Positions 11,701-23,700 of a stretch of 64,000 nucleotides of DNA are shown here, piece by piece. The stretch comes from Pelobates cultripes (Eukaryota; Chordata; Amphibia; Anura; Pelobatidae), in the NCBI GenBank assembly GCA_933207985.1, contig OW240920.1:128269937-128333936 (forward strand). The letters are read 5' to 3'. The notes under the pieces were generated by a model. The model worked only from the letters and a program-made list of their open reading frames with translations. It was not told the DNA's origin and searched no databases. Position 1 is the first letter of the stretch. Each line of letters begins with the position of its first letter. Made by a program: the position numbers and the translations under genes.

Positions 11701-14700
11701 GATTGGATAAAGACTGGCAGCAGAGCTCCAGATTTTCTTAACCTCAGGCTTTACTATAAGGCAAAGTAGTCCATATGTTGTCTTATGGTATCTTTGGATT
11801 GCATAGAAATTTAAATGAAATCCCAATGCAATCAGCATGAGTATTTCAGAATAATTATATCTTTATGAATTACTCAGAAGTAACAGATACTTGCAATGAC
11901 GTCAGAGATAAAGTTTTCCAATCATTTATGGTTTAAAATTTGTGATTCCCATGTCAATTCTCTGTATTTACATACTTACAGAATGAAGCTCTATAGTAGT
12001 CTTCTCAGGCTCTGTAAAATATAGGGGAGAGAGGAGAAGACACGGATATAATGTAGTATGTTGAATTGCTTGATAGTGATAAATAAAGAAAAATATTGCA
12101 CTTACAATTTTCTGGAGCTTATATTCAGCTCCAGTTATATGCGCCTGGCCGGTACAATCCCCATCTAAGGATATGATAATGGTCCTGGTGTACTCTCAGT
12201 GGCTTCTTTTGGGTCAGGGTGTTCTGGTGTCAGCAGGGTCGGATTAACAAAGGGGCTGATGGAGCTGTCAGAAAAGGAAAAAAGGATGATAGGCGCTCAC
12301 TATAGTAGATGGTGAACAGGCAGCAGTATACAAACAAGGATTCCCAAACCTTGTAAATAGTTTACAAGAAAAAAGAGAAGGTGTATACCGCGCCTAATAA
12401 TTTATATATGCAAAATATACATACATATATTCTCAAGTATATCCAGAAAATCAGAACCTCAGAATAAAACAGAGAATAAAAATAATAGTGCAATACAGTT
12501 AGTTCTTCAGAAGCCTTATCAGGCGAAACGCGTTAAATGGGACATTATTTTTAAACATTTTTAAACCTTTTATGGTTTTGTTTATGTTTGTTTATATTAA
12601 AGTATACTTTTTAAGTTACTTTTTATACTCATCCTTTTTTATACCTCCTGGATCCTGTGTATCCTTGGTGGGGATTATACCATCTAAGCTGATTATACTA
12701 GAGCAAGTTATATGCTCTAGCAATTGTAAGTACAATACTATTCACTATTTATTTTATTGTTAGTACTTACTTCACCATTGGCTGCTATTTCCTTCTTTTT
12801 GCATATACCACGCATATTGCACTTTGGAAGCACCTGCACTTACTACAACAACATATCCTAAGACGGGGATTGTACCGTCCAAGCGCTTCACAGCCAAGCT
12901 CTGTTATAGCTCATATAAATGTGAGTGGATTGTATATAGCTATATTCACCACTGTTAGAAAATAACTAACTGTATTGCACTATTATTTTTATTCTCTGTT
13001 TTATTCTGAGGTTCTGATTTTCTGGATATACTTGAGAATATATGTATGTATATTTTGCATATATAAATTATTAGGCGCGGTATACACCTTCTCTTTTTGC
13101 TGATGGAGCTGTAGCTCCAGGCCTAGGCCCACCTGACTGGTATTTTAGGGCACAGCCGGAATTTGAGGCTGCCTGGCCGTGACGGTATTGCAGTAATACC
13201 GGAAATACAAATGCAAATATTTTTCTCAGTATAAACGGAGATTACTCTGCAATACCAGCACCGGCCAGTATGTGTATGGAGAGAGGCAGGGATAGAAAGT
13301 TACAGTATCTCCCTGCCTCTGTCTACTCACTAATCCGTGGGGGAGCAGCTACACAGAGAGTCCAGACAGCAACTCCCAGCCTGCAGAGACAGACTACAGC
13401 TCAGATATGTGAAGGATAGGGGGAAAGGCAGCATGGGGACATGGGGACATGGGGACATGGGGACACTGAGACACGTGGGGACACTGGGAAACATGGGAAC
13501 ACTGGGAAACATCCACACTGAGACACTAGGGGACACTGTGAGACATGGAGACGCTGAGACACATGGGAACGCTGTGAGACATAGGTAGACACATTTGGAC
13601 ACTGAGACACTAGGGACAGTGTCTCCATGTCTCCCAGTGTCCCCATGTCTCCCAGCCAGTGTCCCCTAGTCTCCCAGTGTCTGCGCCCCCATGTCTCTGT
13701 GTCCCTATGTCTCCCAGTGTCCCCAAATATCTGTGTCCCCATGGCTCCCATTGTCCACATGTCTCACAGCCAGTGTCTCAGTGCCCCCATGTCTCCCAGT
13801 GTCCCTATGTCTCCCAGCCAGTGTCCATAGTGTCTCAGTGTCCCCATGTCTCCCAGTGTCCCCAAATGTCTCAGTGTCCCCATGTCTATGTCCACAAGTG
13901 CCCCCATGCCTCCCAGCCAGTGTCCCTAGTGTCTTAGTTTCCCCAAATGTCTGTATCCCCATGTCTGCCAGTGTCCCCATGTCTATGTCCACAAGTGCCC
14001 CCATGCCTCCCAGCCAGTGTCCCTAGTGTCTTAATTTCCCCAAATGTCTGTGTCCCCATGTCTCCCAGTGTCTGTGTCCCCATCTCTCTGTGTCCCTAGT
14101 GTCTGTGACCCCATTTCTCCCAGTGTCCCCAAATGTCTCAGTGTCTCCATGTCTCCCAGTGTCCCCATGTCTGTATCCACAAGTGCCCCCATGTCTCCCA
14201 GTGTCCCCAAGTGTCTCAGTGTCCCCATGTCTCTCAGTGTCCCCTAGTATCCTAGTGACATGGAACACACTGAGACATGGGGACATGGGGAGAAATGGGG
14301 ACACAGACACTGGGAGACTAGGGGACTGGGCGACATGGGGACACTGACACTGTGATACATAGCACCAGGCTCACTGGGCTCTTAATCTGGCCCTAGGTGT
14401 CAGTGCCGCAAACCGGTATCCTCAGTGTATAGGAGGAAAAATAAAAACACAATATAGTGCTCTCTGTATAGTCTGGAATAAAACTAGGATATAAAGTAGA
14501 GGTATACTCACAAGCGGGGAGCAAAGGGAATATTGCTCAATCTAGGAAGCGTAGGTGGAATAATCCCCACCAAGGATATCACTTGCGAGTCCTCAGGTTC
14601 TAAATGATGAAATTGTGATGTTAAAAAGGATAGGCTGGAAGGCTCCAAAATAGCTAAAATTTTACCGCAGTTTTTGTTTTTTAAATTTCTATTTCATGTT

Positions 14701-17700
14701 ATTCTCTCTCTCTCAGCTGCCAGGAACTGTAAGGAGCTGTTGGATCAGGGGTTCTTTCTCAGTGACTGGTACACGATCTACCCAGATGGCGAAACTCCCT
14801 TAAAAGTGCTGTGTGACATGCACACTGATGGCGGAGGCTGGATAGTAGGTTAAAAGCAATACCTGGTCTGCAGAAATATTCTTAGTCTCCAGTAATATAT
14901 CTACATTGAATGAATCAAAAATATAAACATTTGATGCATCCTCTGGTCTTTAATTAGATTGTCAATGTAGAGTTAGAATACCTGAGGCCAGATAACTCTG
15001 ATCCATAATATTAAGGCCAGTGGACTTGGCATTTCTGGCCCTACAACCATTATTTATTTATTTATTACCTTATATCACAGAGGCCAGAGAGCGTGGAGGA
15101 AGGGATAGAGGTAATTAGCACATGGGGGAAAGAAAAGAGAGGGCTATTCATCCAGCCCCCTTGTTAATGAGGTCAATGAAGACCCTATATTTGACTATTA
15201 TTTTGGGGGTTTGTCAATCGCTGGGTCATATCTGGTTTTAGGGATTATTTTACACAATCTCTGACACATTTTTCACATCTTCCATAGCCGGTCCCATCGA
15301 TTTCTTTGGGGACCCTAACTTTTATTGCATTATTTATTTTATTTTTTGCTCATGACATTTTCCTAGTTAAATATTCTTGTAAAGTAACGGGCTATTTACT
15401 AAACTGAGAAATCGAACTGAATCCAAAGTCCATTTCAAATTACGGACTAGAAGCAAAGCTGACTTAGACAATTTTCCCAGTTTGTCTACTTTGAACTTAA
15501 ATTCACTTTGAATTCTTTCTTTAGTACAGGGCCGGACTGGGACAAAAATTCAGCCTGGGCAATTAAAGGCAGATCAGCCCACTATTAGGGGCGGGCCAGA
15601 AAGGGGGCATGTCATGTCACCACCATTGACACGCACACCCCCTTCCCCCCCACCAAATGATTATGTTAATGTGACGCTCCTCCAGAGCATCCAGTGCTCC
15701 TGGCTAAAATAAATGCCATGAGGTTTTTCTAGGGGGCAAATGGGGGGTTGAGTTTGTGCTGCGTTTGCTGGCGATTTGTCTCTGGTGTCCTCAATAGTGG
15801 ATACCAGAGATCAAAACAGGAACCGGACTGTTAAAGAGTGTTGTGCATGTGTGGGGATGTTCCTTGTGTTGTTGTATATGTTTGGACATTGCATGTGTGT
15901 AGAGCAATTGTGTGTGTGAAGCGGTCTGTTTGTGGCGTACTGCATGTGGCTAGGGGCTGTAGTGTGTGTGTCTCTGGGTTGTAAAGTATGTGTGTTTGTG
16001 TGTGTGTATTTATATAGGGCCTGTGGAGTGTGTGCATGTAAGGAGCTGTACTGTGTGTTTGTGAGTGTATCTAGGGGCTCTAGTGTGTGTATGCATATAG
16101 GAGCTGTAGAGCACATGTGTATAGGGGGGATAATGTATGCATAGGTGGTGTACTGTGTACAGGGGGTGCAGAATATGTATTTATAGGCGATATAAATTAG
16201 TGTGGGTGCATGCAGGGGGTGTAATGTGTGTGTTAATAGGGGTATAACGTATGAGAGTGCAGGGAGTGTAGTGTAGTGTAGGTTTATGGTGTATAGAGTG
16301 TGTTTAGTGTGTGTATGTGAGTGCCAGGAGACTAGTGTGTATATAAGGAGTATAGAGTGTGTGTAGTGTGTTTGTGTGTAAGTGCAGGAGGTGCAGTGTG
16401 GATATAGGGGTATAGAGTGTGTATTGTGTTTGTGTGTTAATGCAGGGGCTGTAGTGTGTATGTAGGGGTATAGAGTGTATGCAGTGTTTTTGTGGGTTAG
16501 TGCAGGGGGTGTAGTGTGTTTGTGTGTTAGTGCAGGGGGTGATGTGTGTGTAGTGTGTTAGTGCAGGGGAGCAGTATGTTTGTGTTTTAGTGCAGTGTGT
16601 GTTTGTGTGTTACTGCAGTATGTGTTTGTGCAGGGGAGCAGTATGTTTGTGTGTTAGTGCAGTGTGTGTTTGTGTGTTACTGCAGTGTGTGTGTGTGTGT
16701 GTTAGTGGTGCAGTGTGTGTTAGTGCAGTGTGTGTTTGTGTGTTAGTGCAGCAGTGTGTGTTAGTGCAATGTGTGTTTGTGTGTTAGTGCAGTGTGTGTG
16801 TGTGTGTGTTAGTTCAGTGTGTGTGTGTGTGTGTTAGTGGTGCAGTGTGTGTTAGTGCAGTGTGTGTGTTTGTGTGTTAGTGCAGTGTGTGTTGCGCAGT
16901 GTGTGTGTGTGTGTTAGTGGCAGTGTGTTAGTGCAGTGTGTGTGTTTGTGTGTTAGTGCAGTGTGTGTGTGTTAGTGGTGCAGTGTGTGTTAGTGCAGTC
17001 TGTGTTTGTGTGTTAGTGCAGTGTGTGTTTGTGTGTTAGTGCAGTGTGTGTTTGTGTTAGTGGTGGGGAGCAGAATTTTGTGCGTTAGTGGTGCAATGTG
17101 TGTAGTGTGTGTTTGTGTGTTAGTGCAGTGTGTGTGTTTGTGTGTTAGTGCAGTGTGTGTGTGTTAGTGGTGCAGTGTGTGTTAGTGCAGTGTGTGTTTG
17201 TGTGTTAGTGTGTTAGTGCAGTGTGTGTTTGTGTGTTAGTGGTGGGGAGCAGAATGTTTGTGTGTTAGTGGTGCAGTGTGTGTAGTGTGTTTGTATGTGT
17301 GTAATGTGTTTGTGTGTGTATATGGCCTTAAATTATTATTATTATTAAAAAGGTAAAAAAATAATAATAATAATTCCATTTACTCCCCCTTTTAACTTTG
17401 CAGGGGGGAGGGAGCATTCACATACCTGGTGGTCCAGTGAGGGGGGGCTACGCCACACACACATTCCTGGCGGTCCAGCGGCAGGTAATTCAGTCTGTAC
17501 CCCGCAGGGTACAGACAAGGTCTCTCTCTCTCTCTCTGGTAACCCACGGCAACGCTCTGAAAAAACGGCGCTCGCGAGAGGAGAAAGGAAGCTGCTCGGC
17601 GTGCGCAGAGGGTGATCGGCTCACTGCCCGATCTCCTCTCCGGCCCATGATGGGATAGAACTCCATCTTGGGGCCGGTGCTGCTGCGCATGGGCCGGTAG

Positions 17701-20700
17701 GGGAGATCTCTTGATCTTTCCTACCGGCCTTGGTCCATGGCCATCGCGGCCCACCGGGCATTTGCCCGGTTTGCCCGATGGCCAGTCCGGGCCTACTTTA
17801 GTAAATAACTCTATTAGAGTCTGTCATGGCAATGACATGTGCAGCATAAAAAAAACCAAAAAAACAGATGATGTAAGTATTGTTCTAATCACTCCTCTTG
17901 TTAACGTAGGTTTTCCAGAGACGATGGGATGGATCAGTGGATTTTTTCCGTGACTGGAAATCCTACAAGAATGGGTTTGGAAGCCGCCTGAATGAGTTCT
18001 GGTTGGGGAACGATAATATTCACATTTTAACCTCAGCAGGTAATGCACAGATTATAAAATTAATATTTCTCACTGCATGAGCATTGACCTTTACAGACAA
18101 ACTAGTAAGTCAGAATGATTAAAAAAAAAAAAACTGGAAAATAGCTGATTTCCCCATCCTCAAACTGGTTATATTGGATTAAATCCCATATTATGCAATA
18201 TTTGTAGTCATTCGATTTTAGTGTGCATTAGGGAACCCAACCCTAGTCCAGCTGCATGCAGAAGCATTGAATTACATGAAAATAATATTGAACAATCAGC
18301 TCCTTAAAAATGATAGAGCTTTTTTATATCTTAAACCGTGCTTTGTGTTTGGTCATTTTATTTTCCAAATGCATTTTAAAATCTTACTAATAAAAGTACA
18401 TTTATAGTAACGTTTGCTTCTAATGTATAAAATTGTGTTTTTCCTATAATTGACCAGCTCTTTAAAGCTACATGTCAGATGAAACCATTTACCAAATAAA
18501 ATACATTCTAAAGTATTTAACTAAATGTTAGAAAAAATTATTGACCTGATAAAAAAAAGTCTTTCTTTTTCCAAAAGGCAAATGGGAGCTGCGTGTGGAT
18601 ATGCAAGATTTTGAAAACACAAAGCACTTTGCTAAATATGATTCCTTTCAAGTATTGGGGGAATCTGAGAAGTACAAGTTGTTACTTGGTGCATTCAAAG
18701 AGGGAAATGCAGGTAAGGAATTACACCAGGCTTCCCCAAACTCCAGCCCTCCAGACGTTGCTGAACTACAACTCCCATGATTCTTAGCCTATCTATATCA
18801 ATCATAGAATCATGGGAGTTGTAGTTCAGCAACATCTGGAGGGCCGGGGTTTTGGGAAGCCTGAATTACACGGTCTATGTTATTATATATTTATTTAAGG
18901 CCATTGTTTTCCATAGTGACAAACAGGAGTGCAGTTAACGGGTTGCTCCAAGCACCATGACCACTATGGTGATTTGAAGTGGCCAGTGATTTGAAGTAGT
19001 TGTGGTGCTTGGTGTCTGTATGTGCAGAGTTTGCTGTAAAATTCTGCACATGCAGAAAGGTGCTGAATATTTCTCCAGAAAAATGCTCCAATGAAACAAT
19101 AAATGTATGGTAAACGGTAGCGGTAACAATAAAAATGCTGAAATGATCAAAGCCCTCGTGACATAGAATACTCGTAGAAGCTCCCACCCAAAGTATCTTC
19201 CCAATACACTGTCAGAATCATGACATTAAAGGTTTGACGCACTTTAGTGCTGCATGACTTGAAATTAAGTAGGGACATTTAGATTTTCCTGACTTTACTA
19301 GTAGGGATTTTGAAGGAACACCCATAACCACACTACAATACAAAATATTGTTGATGTACGTGTTCACGTAGTGAATGGACATTTTGTTAACTTTGTAAAT
19401 ACACTTGTGGTATTGTCTTATTATATATAGATAGTAGCATGCATGCTCTGTTACTATTTATTTTTAGTTTGATTTCTTGTTGGGCCATTATAAGCATTGA
19501 TCCTAGTATGTATAGTATATAAGTTTAATGTAAGGACTAGAGTTGAGCGAACCTGAACTGAAAAGTTCGGATTTGTACCGAACATTACGATGTTTGGACC
19601 CCGGACCCGAACACGGACATTTCAGTGTATGTTCTGGTTGGAGTTCGGTGTTCGGCAAATTAATAAGCGGTGGGTGGGTGCCCTAAATAAAAAATGGGGG
19701 GGAACCTAATGTCCTTCCCCATTGGCCCCCACCCCTGAGCGGTGGGTGGGGGCCCTAACTATCAATAAGGGGGGGACCTAATGCCCTTCCCCCGGCCACA
19801 CCCCTGAGCGGTGGGTGGGGGCCATAAATACAAATTGGGGGGGACCCAATGTCCTCCTCCCCGGCCCCCACCCCTGAGCGGTGGGTGGGGGCCCTAAATA
19901 AAAATTAGGGGGGGGAACTAATGTCCCCCCCCCTGGCCCCCACCCCTGAGCAGTGGCTGGGGGCCATAAGTAAAAATGGGTGGGGGGGACCTATTGTCCT
20001 CCCCCCCAGCCCCCACCCCTAAGTGGTGGGGGCCCTAAGTTAGAATAATGGGGGGACCTATTGGGGTGGGGGCCCTAAATAAGGGGTGGGGGCCCTAAAT
20101 AAAAATAACCCTCTCCCCCTATGTCACCCCCCTCCCCCCAAAAAATAACCCCTACCTACCTCCCTCATCTTAAAAATAATGAGGGGGGACCCTTATCTAA
20201 ATACCTGTAAAAAAAAAAAAGAATAAATTTACTATTTGATGTCTTCTTTCTTCTAAAATCTTATTTTTTCAGCCCCAAAAAAGACCAAATAAAAATCCAT
20301 AATAACTAACGCACAAAAAAGAGCGCAAAAAAAATTAATCCATCTTCACCCATTGAGGGGTCTGCGCAGACCGCCCTGCAATTAGATTCAGAGCACTCTG
20401 ATTGGTGGGTTTAAGCCATCCAATCAGAGTGCTCTGACAGGTAAATGAAGAGACTGACAGGTATTATTATTATTATGACAAAATATTTTTAGGATGAGTG
20501 GGGTAGGTAGGGGTTATTTTTTTGGGGGAGGAGGTGACACAGGGGGAGAGGGTTATTTTTATTTAGGGCCCCCACCCACCGCTCAGGGGTGGGGGCCAGG
20601 GGGGAGGACAATAGGTCCCCCCATTATTCTAACTTAGGGACCGAACCCACCGCTCAGGTGTGGGGGCCGGGGGGAGGACAATAGGTCCCCCCGCCCAATT

Positions 20701-23700
20701 TTTCTTTATGGCCCTCACCCACTGCTCAGGGGTGGGGGCCGGGGACGAGGACATTAGGTCCCCCCTCCAATTTCCTGGCTCATTATCTTCAAAAGAACCG
20801 TCTAATAAGTGCTCTCTGGGTGGCCGCTATTCGTAAAGCCAAACGCCACGTGGAACAGCAAATGGCGGCCATCTTGTTCGCACGAAGGGAGACAGCAGGA
20901 CTTGGTCGTCGAGTGTCTGGAACTAAAATCGGACACTCGACCTCATGAACCACCGCTGAAACTACCGAACGCCTGCTTCCTTTAGTTGCCGAACAGCCAG
21001 GAGAGCGCCATTCGGTAGTTTTGCTGGTACGGACAAGGGGAGCAATCGCTCCTATGAGCCAGGAGGATCCATTTGGTACTTTATTTGTTTCTTTCCTTTT
21101 TCTGAATTGAAGACCGCACACGCTGAATTCGTGGAACTGTTTTTGGCAGGAGCCTCGTGTGTGGTCGGTAAAATGTGAGTTCCATACTTCTTTAAGAACC
21201 CCTGAACCAATCTGGACGAAATTTGGATATGTTTGTCCCCAGATCGGGGCTATCAGGGGATATGTAATTTGTGGGGATACTTTGTGTGGAAAAGGGTGTT
21301 CCAACTTTTTGGAAAATTGTGTGCCCTCTGCCTGGAGATAATTGATTTATTCCTTAACTTATCTCAATATCTCCCAGGCAGAGGAAGGGAGGGAGTTACT
21401 GTAAATCTGTATTGTGATTGGTTATTGTCTTTGTTTGCTGTGGGAGGTCCTCTTGCAGGAGGATTTCTCATAAAAGCCAGTGTGTTTTTTCAATAAACAT
21501 GATTCCTGTTACACCCTTCATGAAGTCTAGGCTCATGTTTGGGGAATATTCTATTTGCTGGGGAGAATCATCTTGGAAGCTGCATTCATCTACACTATTC
21601 CTCTACTCCCTACTGCAGCTATAATCACTTATGCTCAGCTATTGGGAAAGGAATAGAAGACCGCAGTACCATAACCACTGCAGGTCTTAACAATTTCCCT
21701 ATCCACATTTGTTTGCAGGGCACTTGTCCTACTCTTAACCCCATTTACTCCCTTTTGTAGCCCACTAGCCCTTTCCAGGACTTTTTTAGAGCCATTTTTG
21801 AGCCCAAAAGTTCAGTTCCCCATTGACTTCAATGGGGTTCGGGTTCGGGGTCAAGTTTGATCCCAAACCCGGTCTTTTTTTCGAAGTTCGTCCGAACCCG
21901 CCGGATCCGAACATCTAGGTGTCCGCTCAACTCTAGTAGGGACCCCTAGTGACTAAAAGAGTGTAATACAGAAATACTCTTATAGGAAATCATTTTGAAT
22001 TGGGTGATCTGGCAACCTCTTCAGACCTTAGACGAGTACAACAATAGCATTTTAGGTTATCTGCATTTGGCTTAGTATATATTGAAGCACAGATTGTATT
22101 TCTAATGTGGTATTATTATTATTTTTACCTTTATTTCTACATGTCCCCCTGTCCTTTGCTCATTGTTAGTTTATTTGTACAATGCAATATTGAGAGTATT
22201 GTGACCCTGAGTGAGTCAAGATACTATCTATATGGTAGTTAGCGACATTAATCCTCCCTATTGGATAACCTCTCCAGACAACCAAAGGCTCTCATTAAAA
22301 GGGAATTTGGTTATCATTAGGGATACTCAGGTATACATTTAGTTTCAACTAATGTTAAAAGATTAGGAATTATCCTGCATGACTTTAGCAGGTAACTTTA
22401 ATATAATTAAAAGTCAATATTAAGCTTCTCACACATTTATTTATCATTAAATAAACTTTACATTTTAGCAGTTATTGCTTCACATATATATTCTTTTTCT
22501 TTGGTTTAGTCATATTTAAGGATGGAAACCCCTGATTTGCGTGGACATCTCATGAATTTCAGAATTATTTTTTTTCATATTCCATACTAGAACTGTGCAA
22601 AAATTAGTTTTGTCCATAGATGAATAGATTTTTCAGAATCAGAATCATTTAATTCACACCTGAATTAATCAATGTGTCCAGGAAATAAATCATTTAGGTG
22701 TGGATTAGAAGATTACAAGGATTTGATTCAGATGAAATAATTAGTATATGGATAAAACAAATCTTTGCACAAGTCTACTCTATACACTATTTCTCAGCAA
22801 TTTGTTCAACAGCATCACCATCAATACATACAGCCCACACAGTTATTAATGAAGTGCGACAAATTAAAATAAGTAAATTTGCAATTTAGTACAATATCCA
22901 TTCTGCATAAAGTAAACACAAGTATTTCATAGAAAACTGTTGCCATTTTACTAGATTGCTAAAGACTGACTATGCACGTATAATAAAGTACAACAATATA
23001 AAAAAAAAAAAGAATGAAATTCTTTATGAAAAACAAACATCTGAATAGGTAAATGAAAAATGAATATAAATCAGGGGCACCCAAAAAATAGATCCCCAAT
23101 TGTTTTAAAACTACAGCTTCCATTATGTTTTGTCATTCTAAAGGCATGTAAAGCATCATGGGACTTGTAGTTTTACATCATCTGGGGATCTACCTTTTTG
23201 GTACCCCTGGTATAAATAAATCAAGTCGTAAAGAATTAAAAAAAAAAAATAAATAAAATAAAATCACCCACGCCGGGTTAATCACTAAACGTGAGAATTG
23301 TTGGGAAGTCAAAATGAATTCAACGTAAATGTTTAAATTTAAGGACAAAATAGCCAAACTAGAAAAGAGATGCTTCTATGGAATAGCCTGCCTACCGCCA
23401 GACTCTCCCCTAGTCTTCAATAGTTTAAGAAGAATTTCCCCTCTCATAATATTGTAAAGGGCTACAGAATCTGTTGGCGCTATATAAATGGCGATAATAA
23501 TAATAATAGTTCAGTTTATTTGGACAAGATAGTCCACAGTTTATTATAAAGTAATGTCTATTGTTATAGCACTATATACAGAGTTGTTACCCAGCTTAAA
23601 TGGACACTATAGGCATCAAAACAACTTTAGCTTAATGAAGCAGTTTTGGTGTATAGATCATGCCTCTGCAGCCTCACTGCTTAATTCTCTGTCATTTAAT

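Larger units (their letters stand above)
12234..14395. mobile_element. Non-autonomous hAT element with 8-bp target duplication
   Basis: The termini CAGGGTCGGATTAAC and (right end, reverse complement) TAGGGCCAGATTAAG form a short inverted repeat. A perfect 8-bp duplication GGTGTCAG sits at 12226-12233 and 14396-14403. No transposase is encoded. It contains a nested 830-bp insert and an inverted minisatellite, all inside intron 2 of ficolin gene B. Confidence 0.85.
12050..14650. mobile_element. Penelope-type untranslated/pLTR-like sequence hosting a hAT element
   Basis: 12050-12225 (...TTACAATTTTCTGGAGCTTATATTC, then GGTACAATCCCCATCTAAGG) and 14404-14640 (...GTATACTCACAAGCGGGGAG, then AATAATCCCCACCAAGGATA) resemble the pseudo-LTR sequence of the Penelope-like element at 31269-38571. 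The hAT at 12234-14395 separates the two parts. No reverse-transcriptase codons remain. Confidence 0.5.
19538..21935. mobile_element. TAGAGTTGAGCG-type hAT element with minisatellite arms
   Basis: The terminal repeats TAGAGTTGAGCGAAC and ...GTCCGCTCAACTCTA are flanked by GTAAGGAC (19530-19537) and GTAGGGAC (21936-21943), a 7/8 match. The interior holds G/C-rich minisatellite in opposite orientations around a middle segment containing the hairpin CAGAGCACTCTGATTGG...CCAATCAGAGTGCTCTG. A solo LTR is nested in the right half. No transposase. Confidence 0.85.

Noticed and set aside
12241..12280. Possible Gly-X-Y collagen codons (GGG GCT GAT GGA GCT)
   Set aside because: Part of the terminal region of the hAT at 12234 and of the duplicated target. 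There is no splice acceptor or donor in the right phase.
13337..14347. Several frames rich in Ser, Pro, Val, His and Thr
   Set aside because: Translations of the inverted GTGTCCCCATGTCTCCCA minisatellite on either strand.
15811..16787. Cysteine/valine-rich and threonine/histidine-rich frames
   Set aside because: Translations of the TG minisatellite inside the hAT element.
17392..17754. 120-residue minus-strand frame
   Set aside because: It lies in the GC-rich right end of the hAT at 15527-17795. There is no domain, and overlapping frames exist on the other strand.
20789..21304. 171-residue minus-strand frame
   Set aside because: It lies wholly within the solo LTR, antisense to its promoter and polyadenylation signals, with no recognisable domain.
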